A stretch of 5,348 nt of DNA. Source: an uncultured Blautia sp. Lineage in GTDB: Bacteria; Bacillota; Clostridia; Lachnospirales; Lachnospiraceae. How positions within the stretch are numbered: the stretch's first letter is position 1; each line of letters starts with the position of its first letter. The notes under the pieces were generated by a model. That model was not told the DNA's origin and made no database searches. It saw only the letters and a list, made by a program, of their open reading frames with translations. Shown here piece after piece: positions 1 to 4,709 of this stretch. Where the stretch lies: positions 1 through 5,348 of the forward strand of contig CAMNGN010000135.1 in the NCBI GenBank assembly GCA_946538475.1. The letters run 5' to 3'. Both the position numbers and the translations under genes were made by a program.

Positions 1-78
1 CGATCGGAGACTCGCCCTCCTTGTGTTCCTTCTTGACCCCCGCCGCCCTCGATGATAGTATAGGAAAGGGGTGAAATT

Positions 79-846
79 TTGACTGACAGAATCAAACAAA
101 TCGAAGATATGTCCCTCAACGCATGGCCATCCCACAAGATGGAGCTGTACGATGGATGGATCATCCGATTCTCATACTTTTACACACACAGAACCAACAG
201 CGTGGAACAGTTTGGCGTACCCACGCTCCCCTGGCGCGAAAAAATACCCTACTGCGAATCACTCTACCGGCGGCTGGACTCTCCGGTGATCTTCAAGATC
301 AGCCCGCTCGTCTCCCCGGATTTCGACTACATGCTCGAAAACCGCGGCTACGTGATCGAGCACGAGACCGAAGTGATGACAAGGCCGCTCACAGAAGACA
401 TGCCCGAAATCCCCGATCGGGAGAGCAGGGAAGAAAGACCTGCAGTGGAATACTCAGACAGCATTCCCTCAGAATGGATAGAAGCTCTGTTCAATCTGAA
501 AGGAACCACAGATCCCATTCACCGGACCGTGGTTCCCTCAATGTACAGAGCCATATTAAAAGAAACTGTATGCGCCTGCATCCGCGTGGACGGGCAGATC
601 GCCGCCACCGGCCTGGGCATCCTTGACAGAGACTACATAGGCATATACGCCATCCATGTCCGTGAAGACCTCAGAAGACGCGGATTTGCCCGCATGATCT
701 GCTCCGGACTTCTCCAAAAAGGGATCGAAAAAGGTGCCCGGAATGCTTACCTGCAGGTCGTTGCCAAAAACACGGCCGCGCAGAACCTGTACGAAAGCCT
801 CGGTTTTTCCAAACTGTACTCCTACTGGTTCCGCGTAAAACACTGA
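79..846 (+). CDS. GNAT-family N-acetyltransferase
   Basis: Predicted cytoplasmic acetyltransferase that moves an acetyl group from acetyl-CoA to an unknown amine. The C-terminal half (about residues 125-255) is a GNAT fold. Motif A is visible as the AIHV strand (191-194) followed by the acetyl-CoA pyrophosphate loop RRRGFA (199-204). Motif B is N231, A233-A234, N236, LY 237-238 and LGF 241-243, then a closing strand YSYWFRV. The N-terminal part (about 5-105) carries WP...LYDGWIIR...THRTNSV, which I recall from GNAT proteins with an extra N-terminal domain (Rv0428c-like); that link is from memory. The start is TTG at 79: a purine-rich GGAAAGGGG (63-71) lies 7 bases upstream. The first in-frame ATG (109) has no such site and would remove part of the N-terminal helix. 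The gene converges on the folT-like gene with 13 bases between stops and no visible terminator. Substrate cannot be told. The family is sure, the role is not. Confidence 0.9.
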   Translation: MTDRIKQIEDMSLNAWPSHKMELYDGWIIRFSYFYTHRTNSVEQFGVPTLPWREKIPYCESLYRRLDSPVIFKISPLVSPDFDYMLENRGYVIEHETEVMTRPLTEDMPEIPDRESREERPAVEYSDSIPSEWIEALFNLKGTTDPIHRTVVPSMYRAILKETVCACIRVDGQIAATGLGILDRDYIGIYAIHVREDLRRRGFARMICSGLLQKGIEKGARNAYLQVVAKNTAAQNLYESLGFSKLYSYWFRVKH

Positions 847-859
847 ATCCGCCGAAGCG

Positions 860-1426
860 TCATTCCGCGCTCTCCTTCCGCCCATAGGGCTGCAGTCCGC
901 TGAAGAACTGCGCAGTAAGCGGGCTGAAGTAAAGAACGCAGCAGACCGCACTGTACATGATCGCCATGATGATCGTCTGGATCACCCGGCCCGGAAAGAT
1001 CACGTAAAAATTATATCCCAGCAGCAGAACGAGGCCCGCCGTCGTAAAACCGATCGACCCGATCAGTCCCGCCAGCGCGATAGAGGCAGTGATCACCGCG
1101 GTCTTCCTCTTTCTGTCCTGCCCGGCAAGCATCTTCCGCGCCAGTCCGGGGAACACTCCCCAAAGTACCGCCGTCACCATGATCAGCGGATTCGGCGGAT
1201 ATCCCAGAATGAAACAGCCGAGAAGATCGGACATAAAGCCGCAAAGGCCTCCGCAGAGCGGGCCGAGCCAGAGCCCCGCCATGATGGTGGACACCGGACC
1301 GAACGCAATCCGGTACGGTCCCAGGTCAAAAGCGAGCACCCTGGTAAATATGATATTCAAGGCTGTAAAAAGTGCCATATAGACAAGTACGACTACACTG
1401 CCGGGCTTCGAAGTACGTTTTTGCAT
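860..1426 (-). CDS. folT: Folate-type ECF transporter S component (FolT-like)
   Basis: Integral membrane substrate-binding subunit of an energy-coupling-factor vitamin transporter. It would pair with a shared EcfA/EcfA'/EcfT module encoded elsewhere to import folate. The 188-residue protein has about six hydrophobic spans (near 11-30, 40-58, 60-76, 80-97, 108-136, 146-168), the usual size for S components. Folate-type features are the ALNIIFTRVLAF first span, YRIAFGPVSTIMAGLWLGPLCGG (38-60), SDLLG (66-70) and a later TTAGL...GYNF...PGRVIQ block (128-150), matching what I know of FolT. The start is ambiguous. ATG at 1426 follows AGGGAG by 8 bases and puts the first span at the normal place. 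An in-frame ATG at 1480 also has AAAGGA 5 bases upstream and would add 18 residues (MKISAADRSG...) not typical of the family. A sigma-A promoter lies upstream at 1507-1535. The leader from that promoter (about 74 bases) shows no tetrahydrofolate riboswitch core. Another small-vitamin specificity is possible. Confidence 0.82.
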   Translation of the reverse strand: MQKRTSKPGSVVVLVYMALFTALNIIFTRVLAFDLGPYRIAFGPVSTIMAGLWLGPLCGGLCGFMSDLLGCFILGYPPNPLIMVTAVLWGVFPGLARKMLAGQDRKRKTAVITASIALAGLIGSIGFTTAGLVLLLGYNFYVIFPGRVIQTIIMAIMYSAVCCVLYFSPLTAQFFSGLQPYGRKESAE

Positions 1427-1506
1427 CCAAATAACTCCCTGAAAACTACTGCCGCTTCGATCTGCCGCAGATATCTTCATAATAATCCTTTGCCGCTGTC
1501 TGCATG

Positions 1507-1535
1507 ATTATACAACATGTCATCTTTCTAATCAA
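1507..1535 (-). promoter_or_regulatory. Sigma-A promoter of the folT-like gene
   Basis: On the minus strand, TTGATT (-35, 1530-1535) is followed after exactly 17 bases by a perfect TATAAT (-10, 1507-1512). Transcription would start near 1500, about 20 bases before the upstream ATG (1480) and 74 before the preferred ATG (1426). Both candidate starts therefore lie on the transcript. Confidence 0.75.
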
Positions 1536-1582
1536 GAGGCCGGATAAAGCAGCAAAGACCTCCCGCAAGAAACGGAGAATCC

Positions 1583-2797
1583 ATGAAAAAGAAGCTGATT
1601 TTCCTCATTGTCTGTGCAATTACATCCACACTGTTCGCAGGATGCAGCGCAGAATCTGTAGCCGAGCGCTACCTGCCGCATCCCGAAAAAGAAGATGCCG
1701 AAACCGCCGAAGTCAAAGAACGCGTGTACATGGACAAGGTTACCGGCGTCCTCCTTGACTTTGACGGTACCTCGGTCACCGTCTCGGACAGCGAAAACAC
1801 CTACACGTTCGATGCATCCGAAGCAACGCTCGAGTGCGCATCCGGCATGATCGCAGGCGACGAAGTCAGCGTCATCTACGAAGGTGTGCGTGAAGGCACA
1901 GATACATCAAATGTCAAAGTGCTCAAGGTCGTCGATGAGCTGCACACAAAAAAGCCGCTCGAAGAACAGACCCTCCACGGCACCCTTGTCGGACTGACGG
2001 CCAATACCGTGACCTTCCGGGATGACAGCGGCCGGACCTATCTGTTCAGCTCTGCGGGATCCCGGCAATATTATGCAGGAGGGATCGCAAAGGATCTTCC
2101 TGTATACATCCATTACCTGGGCAGACTTCCCGAGGCCGATCCCGAATCGGCGGTACCTTCCGAGGCTCCTCTCGTCAAGGTCGTGAGCATCTCAGATGCG
2201 GACCCGTTTGCTGCCCCCAATCTCTCGAAGATCGTTCCGCAGGTGGCAGTCCCCGAGGAAGAAGTCCCCGAAGAAACCGCTTCGGTTGCCGTTGACGGCG
2301 GCGAAGCAGTCCCCGCCGAAGCTGCGGCAGTCCCGCAAAAGACAAAAGCCGCGGATAAACCTCTCACCGCCTATGACAAGGTGCGCGGAAAGCTGCAGTC
2401 GGAAGAACTGGGAACCATATATTTTGTGCCTTCCGGCGCTTCCGAAGCCGTATCTCTCGACCTTACAGGCATTCCGGCGTACTTTCCCGGCGGTACGGCC
2501 GCAGGCGCAGATGTCAGTTTTTATTACTACGGCGAACGCGGGGACAGTTCCTCACTCGCGGGCGTCTCTGTCCTCTTTGCGGCCGGTGAAGATCCGGCAG
2601 ACATAAGGCCCGACAAAGTATCCTCATACGTATCCGGCACGGTTGTCGGACACACTGCGGATACCGTCACCGTCCGGACGGCAGACAATGCAAGGATAAC
2701 CGTCAGGACTAAGGAGGCCTCGTCTTACGAGCCGGGAACCGAAGCCACCCTGCCTGTCAACCCTGCTCTTACCGGAAACTCCGACATCTATGAGTAA
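1583..2797 (+). CDS. Lipoprotein with four divergent beta-rich repeats
   Basis: Hypothetical surface lipoprotein of 404 residues; no function recognised. Residues 1-20 form a signal peptide (KKK, hydrophobic core, then FAG before C21), a lipobox-like end predicted to give a lipid-anchored cysteine at the outer face of the membrane. Four copies of one module follow: about 52-118 (VTGVLLDFDGTSVTV), 131-204 (LHGTLVGLTANTVTF), 267-332 (VRGKLQSEELGTIYF) and 350-397 (VSGTVVGHTADTVTV). Each opens with a G-x-hydrophobic strand, then a T-V-T-V strand. The first three add a later G-x-x-V/P-hydrophobic-Y-x-G strand (VIYEG, YIHYLG, FYYYG). This resembles small DUF5666-like beta barrels, an inference by eye. 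An acidic, proline- and alanine-rich linker (about 205-262) separates repeats 2 and 3. The ATG is preceded by GGAG with a 5-base gap. A weak + promoter (ATGATT 1504-1509, TCTAAT 1527-1532) may exist, overlapping the divergent folT promoter. Confidence 0.85.
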   Translation: MKKKLIFLIVCAITSTLFAGCSAESVAERYLPHPEKEDAETAEVKERVYMDKVTGVLLDFDGTSVTVSDSENTYTFDASEATLECASGMIAGDEVSVIYEGVREGTDTSNVKVLKVVDELHTKKPLEEQTLHGTLVGLTANTVTFRDDSGRTYLFSSAGSRQYYAGGIAKDLPVYIHYLGRLPEADPESAVPSEAPLVKVVSISDADPFAAPNLSKIVPQVAVPEEEVPEETASVAVDGGEAVPAEAAAVPQKTKAADKPLTAYDKVRGKLQSEELGTIYFVPSGASEAVSLDLTGIPAYFPGGTAAGADVSFYYYGERGDSSSLAGVSVLFAAGEDPADIRPDKVSSYVSGTVVGHTADTVTVRTADNARITVRTKEASSYEPGTEATLPVNPALTGNSDIYE

Positions 2798-2801
2798 AAC
2801 A

Positions 2802-2945
2802 GTTACCATTCACAGCCGAATTGCGCACTTGCTGCGCGATTGCGGCCTGAAACAGTAACACATACAAGGGATTCGTCCCATCGCCGAGGCGATTTGCATG
2901 GACGAATCCGTTACTGTTCGCAGTCTTTGGACTGTGAATAGTAAT
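2802..2945 (+). repeat. Multi-hairpin palindromic element (possible mobile or dispersed repeat)
   Basis: A 144-base non-coding block starting 4 bases after the lipoprotein stop. Perfect arms are AACAGTAAC (2851-2859) with GTTACTGTT (2910-2918), enclosing GGATTCGTCC (2869-2878) with GGACGAATCC (2900-2909), which itself encloses ATCGC-CGAG-GCGAT (2880-2893). A second hairpin has GCGCA (2823-2827) with TGCGC (2833-2837), extended by CCG/CGG at 2816-2818 and 2843-2845. The outer ends TTACCATTCACAG (2803-2815) and CTGTGAATAGTAA (2932-2944) pair at 12 of 13 positions. A competing hairpin pairs 2911-2925 with 2930-2944 (15 pairs, two G-U) around a TTTG loop. No long T-run follows, so it is not a simple terminator. 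No convincing ORF or transposase gene lies in it. The shape suits a MITE-like or REP-like dispersed repeat or a structured RNA. Confidence 0.72.
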
Positions 2946-2954
2946 AAAAATCTC

Positions 2955-2983
2955 TTGACACAAAGCAGGGCATGTACTAAAAT
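2955..2983 (+). promoter_or_regulatory. Sigma-A promoter of rpsT
   Basis: A perfect TTGACA (-35, 2955-2960), a 17-base spacer and TAAAAT (-10, 2978-2983; one mismatch to TATAAT). This is the strongest promoter in the window, as expected for a ribosomal protein gene. Transcription would start near 2990, giving a leader of about 70 bases to the TTG start. It begins only ten bases after the palindromic element ends. Confidence 0.88.
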
Positions 2984-2993
2984 AAATAAGCGT

Positions 2994-3026
2994 GTTTATG
3001 GGAAAGCCGTGTCAGTTCCCATGAAT
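2994..3026 (+). promoter_or_regulatory. rpsT leader hairpin
   Basis: In the predicted 5' leader, ATGGGAA (2998-3004) pairs perfectly with TTCCCAT (3016-3022). The stem extends outward by four further pairs (2994-2997 with 3023-3026, two of them G-U), leaving an 11-base loop AGCCGTGTCAG. It ends 17 bases before the ribosome binding site and does not sequester it. Ribosomal protein leaders often bind their own product; S20 autoregulates translation in E. coli. Calling this an S20-responsive element is inference. I know no named RNA family that matches. Confidence 0.5.
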
Positions 3027-3043
3027 ATACCATACCTGATCAG

Positions 3044-3050
3044 AAGGAGG
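3044..3050 (+). promoter_or_regulatory. Ribosome binding site that decides the rpsT start
   Basis: AAGGAGG, fully complementary to the 16S rRNA 3' end, sits 8 bases before TTG at 3059. The in-frame GTG at 3050 overlaps this site and cannot be the start, so TTG is chosen. Confidence 0.9.
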
Positions 3051-3058
3051 TGTTATCA

Positions 3059-3319
3059 TTGGCAAATATCAAATCTGCAAAAAAGCGTATTTTGGTTAAC
3101 AGAACAAAAGCGGCGAGAAACAAATCCATCCGCTCTGAAGTTAAGACTTCCATCAAGAAAGTCGAAGCTGCAGTAGAGGCAAAGGATAAGGCAGCAGCTG
3201 AGGCAGCACTCAAAGATGCTATTTCTACCATCAGCAAAGCTACTTCCAAGGGTGTTTATCATAAGAACAACTGTGCCCGTAAAGTTTCCCGTTTATCCAG
3301 AGCCGTCAACGGCATCTGA
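3059..3319 (+). CDS. rpsT: 30S ribosomal protein S20
   Basis: Primary 16S-rRNA-binding protein of the small ribosomal subunit, a three-helix bundle packed on the bottom of the 30S body. The 86-residue length is normal for S20. Hallmarks are MANIKSAKKRI (1-11), R20-N21-K22-S23-I24-R25 then KTSIKK (29-34), a lysine/alanine helix (36-52) and the C-terminal KGVYHKNNCARKVSRLSR (64-81). The start is TTG at 3059, set by AAGGAGG 8 bases upstream and by the conserved M-A-N-I-K beginning; a GTG nine bases earlier lies inside the ribosome binding site. E. coli rpsT also starts with UUG, which is tied there to autoregulation. The gene has its own strong promoter and a leader hairpin, and ends before a terminator. 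It is convergent with holA, a neighbour pair common in Firmicutes. In Bacillus the spore protease gene gpr follows rpsT; it does not here. The family assignment is certain. Confidence 0.98.
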   Translation: MANIKSAKKRILVNRTKAARNKSIRSEVKTSIKKVEAAVEAKDKAAAEAALKDAISTISKATSKGVYHKNNCARKVSRLSRAVNGI

Positions 3320-3334
3320 TAGATTTTTTCTTAG

Positions 3335-3350
3335 TTATAAGGCCTTATAA
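3335..3350. repeat. 16-base perfect palindrome after rpsT
   Basis: TTATAAGGCCTTATAA reads the same on both strands. It begins 16 bases after the rpsT stop, behind a run of six T (3324-3329) that precedes rather than follows it, so it is not an intrinsic terminator by itself. As RNA it could form a 6-base-pair hairpin with a GGCC loop. It may be a protein site, an RNA 3'-end element or chance. Confidence 0.4.
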
Positions 3351-3366
3351 GTGAGAATAAATAAAA

Positions 3367-3401
3367 GGCAGCCACAAACCGTCATGTGGCTGTCTTTTTT
3401 T
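3367..3401. terminator. Bidirectional intrinsic terminator between rpsT and holA
   Basis: GGCAGCCACA (3367-3376) pairs with TGTGGCTGTC (3385-3394), ten pairs including one G-U, around an 8-base loop. Seven T follow (3395-3401), ideal for rpsT. On the minus strand the same stem is followed by CCTTTTATTTATT, a weaker but usable U-tract for holA. The convergent gene order fits shared use. Confidence 0.92.
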
Positions 3402-3446
3402 GTGAGTCAAGGAACCTGTTCCCGTCACTTTTTATATTATTCTCCG

Positions 3447-4424
3447 CTATTTACTGCACTTCACGATCATCAGTTCTACGGCAAGGCGGTCATCCAGCCT
3501 GCCTGTCTTGACGTCTTCGTCCGCGGCGGCAAACTCCTCCAGTATCTTTTCGAGAGCAGATACCGTGTACCTCCGCGCACACCTTGACGACTTCTGCACC
3601 GCAAACGGTTTTACGCCAAGCACCGCGGCGATCTCACTCTGCGCTGTCCCCTCGCGCTCCATCTTTTTGATCAGGAGCATCCGCCTGAATTCTCTTGTCA
3701 GGTTAAAAAGGATCTTCAGCGGGGGTTCCCTCAAAGCCAGAAGATCCTCATACAGCAGCATCGCCCTTTTCTGGTCCTTATCGGCCACCGCCCTGACCAT
3801 ATCAAACACACGGTTTTCCGCCCGGTTGGTGCAGACTGCGTCGATGTCCGCCATGGTCACCATGTCCCGGCCTTCCGTATATCCGATCAGCTTGTCCAGC
3901 TCGTTTTTGATGTTGCCCATGTCCGAGCCCGTGCGCTGCAGAAGGACCCCGGCATCGGTCGTTCTGATCTTTCGCCCGTTTTTGCCGAGAATAGTGCCGA
4001 TCCAGGTGAGGAGCGTTTTGTCATCGGGCATGGAAAACTCCGCCGCCCGCCCTTTGTCCTTGAGTGCTTTGTACATCCGGCTGCGTTTATCCACCTGTTT
4101 TTCCACAAAGATCAGGTACAGATAATCCGGTATCTGCGGAAGGTAATCCGCCAGCTCGTCGCACTTGTTTTTGAAAAAGCCGCTGTTTTCGAACAGGATA
4201 ACTCTTCTTTCCGACAAAAAAGGGATCGTCTCACACAGGTCGATCACTTCGCTCACCCGTGTATCTTTGCCCTCAAAGCGGGAAAAGTTGAGCGTATCTC
4301 CTTCGGGCACAAGCGCTTTCAGCAGTTTGTCCCTGTACTGCGCGATAAGATAGTCCTCCTCGCCGTAAAGCAGGTATATCTGCCGAAAGTTTCCGTTTTT
4401 CAGGTCTTCCTGTATGTTTTTCAT
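3447..4424 (-). CDS. holA: DNA polymerase III subunit delta
   Basis: Clamp-loader subunit that opens the beta sliding clamp, working with tau/gamma and delta' in the replisome. The 325-residue length is normal for HolA. The N-terminal AAA+-like domain shows YLLYGEEDYL (17-26), where delta has a non-catalytic remnant of the nucleotide loop, then IPFLSERRVIL (67-77) and YLYLIFVE (101-108). The middle has GNIKNELDKLIGYTEG (170-185) and NRVFDMVRAV (204-213), the usual lid and collar entry. The C-terminal collar has LFNLTREFRRML (239-250) and DEDVKTGRLDDRLAVELMI (302-320), matching the family signature. The ATG at 4424 overlaps the TGA of a small upstream ORF (ATGA), and no good ribosome binding site precedes it (CCGAAGACAGTGACGA). 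Translation is therefore probably coupled to that ORF. The gene ends at a TAG just inside a shared terminator with rpsT. The assignment is firm. Confidence 0.97.
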   Translation of the reverse strand: MKNIQEDLKNGNFRQIYLLYGEEDYLIAQYRDKLLKALVPEGDTLNFSRFEGKDTRVSEVIDLCETIPFLSERRVILFENSGFFKNKCDELADYLPQIPDYLYLIFVEKQVDKRSRMYKALKDKGRAAEFSMPDDKTLLTWIGTILGKNGRKIRTTDAGVLLQRTGSDMGNIKNELDKLIGYTEGRDMVTMADIDAVCTNRAENRVFDMVRAVADKDQKRAMLLYEDLLALREPPLKILFNLTREFRRMLLIKKMEREGTAQSEIAAVLGVKPFAVQKSSRCARRYTVSALEKILEEFAAADEDVKTGRLDDRLAVELMIVKCSK

Positions 4425-4549
4425 TCGTCACTGTCTTCGGGCTTGCTGAACCCGGATACCGCCGCGATTGCAGAGATCACCGCGACCAAAACCGCAATAA
4501 GAGCCATCGCGCCAAAAGCGACAACTGCTGCAATTGCACCTGCTTCCAT
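4421..4549 (-). CDS. Small single-span membrane protein, coupled to holA
   Basis: A 42-residue protein read directly from the minus strand. It starts MEAGAIAAVVAFGAMALIAV, continues as an Ala/Val/Ile-rich hydrophobic stretch to about residue 31, and ends with the polar, acidic tail KPEDSDE. It would span the membrane once; no cleavable signal or cysteine is seen. Support for translation: a perfect AGGAGGT (4556-4562) sits 6 bases before the ATG, and its TGA overlaps the holA ATG by four bases. holA itself has no good ribosome binding site, so this ORF probably carries translation into holA. I recall that Bacillus subtilis also has a very small gene (yqzM) beside holA, between comEC and holA; the position is similar but I see no clear sequence match. 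Function unknown. It could also serve mainly as a translated leader. Confidence 0.78.
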   Translation of the reverse strand: MEAGAIAAVVAFGAMALIAVLVAVISAIAAVSGFSKPEDSDE

Positions 4550-4555
4550 ATTTTT

Positions 4556-4562
4556 ACCTCCT
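4556..4562 (-). promoter_or_regulatory. Ribosome binding site of the small membrane ORF
   Basis: AGGAGGT on the minus strand, 6 bases from the ATG at 4549. It is the only strong ribosome binding site upstream of holA and supports the 42-residue ORF as the real entry point for ribosomes. Confidence 0.85.
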
Positions 4563-4611
4563 GTCTGTTTACGGTTACCTGTCGTGCTTCACGCCGGCAG
4601 GCTTACGTCTA

Positions 4612-4640
4612 TTGTCAATCTAAGGATTATATGCTATGAT
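4612..4640 (+). promoter_or_regulatory. Promoter of the secreted-protein gene
   Basis: TTGTCA (-35, 4612-4617), a 17-base spacer and TATGAT (-10, 4635-4640), preceded by TGC, so an extended -10 (TGn) is present. Transcription would begin near 4647, just before the palindrome at 4653-4670, about 63 bases upstream of the ATG at 4710. Confidence 0.78.
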
Positions 4641-4652
4641 GTATCAATCCTG

Positions 4653-4670
4653 TGGCTGCCCGGGCAGCCA
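4653..4670. promoter_or_regulatory. 18-base perfect palindrome near the start of transcription
   Basis: TGGCTGCCCGGGCAGCCA is self-complementary over 18 bases; a G-U and a U-A pair extend it by two on each side. It falls at about +7 to +24 of the predicted transcript. No T-run follows on either strand, so it is not a terminator. It could be an operator for a dimeric repressor that also covers the divergent holA side, or a stabilising 5' leader hairpin. Confidence 0.55.
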
Positions 4671-4709
4671 TAAACAGTATGATTTACTCGTTAAAAAGGA
4701 GTTTGATCG

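Noticed and set aside
33..61. Promoter-like TTGACC, 17 bases, TAGTAT before the acetyltransferase.
   Set aside because: Transcription would start near 68, inside the ribosome binding site (63-71), leaving almost no leader. The -10 matches only 4 of 6.
1..74. Possible 3' end of an upstream gene (plus-strand frame open to TGA at 72-74), or a Gly-rich minus-strand frame.
   Set aside because: Only about 23 codons are visible with no recognisable motif, and the minus frame has no start codon. Not enough to call a gene.
556..951. Minus-strand open frame of 131 codons across the end of the acetyltransferase and the folT-like gene.
   Set aside because: It overlaps two well-supported genes on both sides and shows no family features; a shadow frame.
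1427..1500. Tetrahydrofolate riboswitch before the folT-like gene.
   Set aside because: The leader is too short and the conserved core strands could not be found by eye; only a short CGAAGCG match is present.
2196..2606. Plus-strand open frame rich in Arg, Pro and Ser inside the lipoprotein gene.
   Set aside because: Out-of-frame reading of the repeat protein, with no ribosome binding site and composition typical of a shadow.
2802..2945. CRISPR array or insertion sequence.
   Set aside because: No direct repeats with regular spacers, and no transposase gene or room for one; only inverted repeats are present.
2769..2963. Minus-strand 64-codon frame across the palindromic element.
   Set aside because: It overlaps the lipoprotein end and the whole hairpin block, and its codons are set by the palindromes. 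No protein features.
3402..3434. Second terminator-like hairpin (GTGA/TCAC with GGAAC/GTTCC, then TTTTT).
   Set aside because: The inner loop would be only 2 bases and the stem is interrupted by an asymmetric loop; the terminator at 3367-3401 already explains this junction.
3508..4125. Plus-strand 205-codon open frame opposite holA.
   Set aside because: Ser/Arg/Leu-rich antisense shadow of a certain gene.
4443..4673. Plus-strand 76-codon Ala/Thr-rich frame upstream of the secreted protein gene.
   Set aside because: It is antisense to the 42-residue membrane ORF, which has the perfect ribosome binding site and the overlap with holA; this frame has neither.
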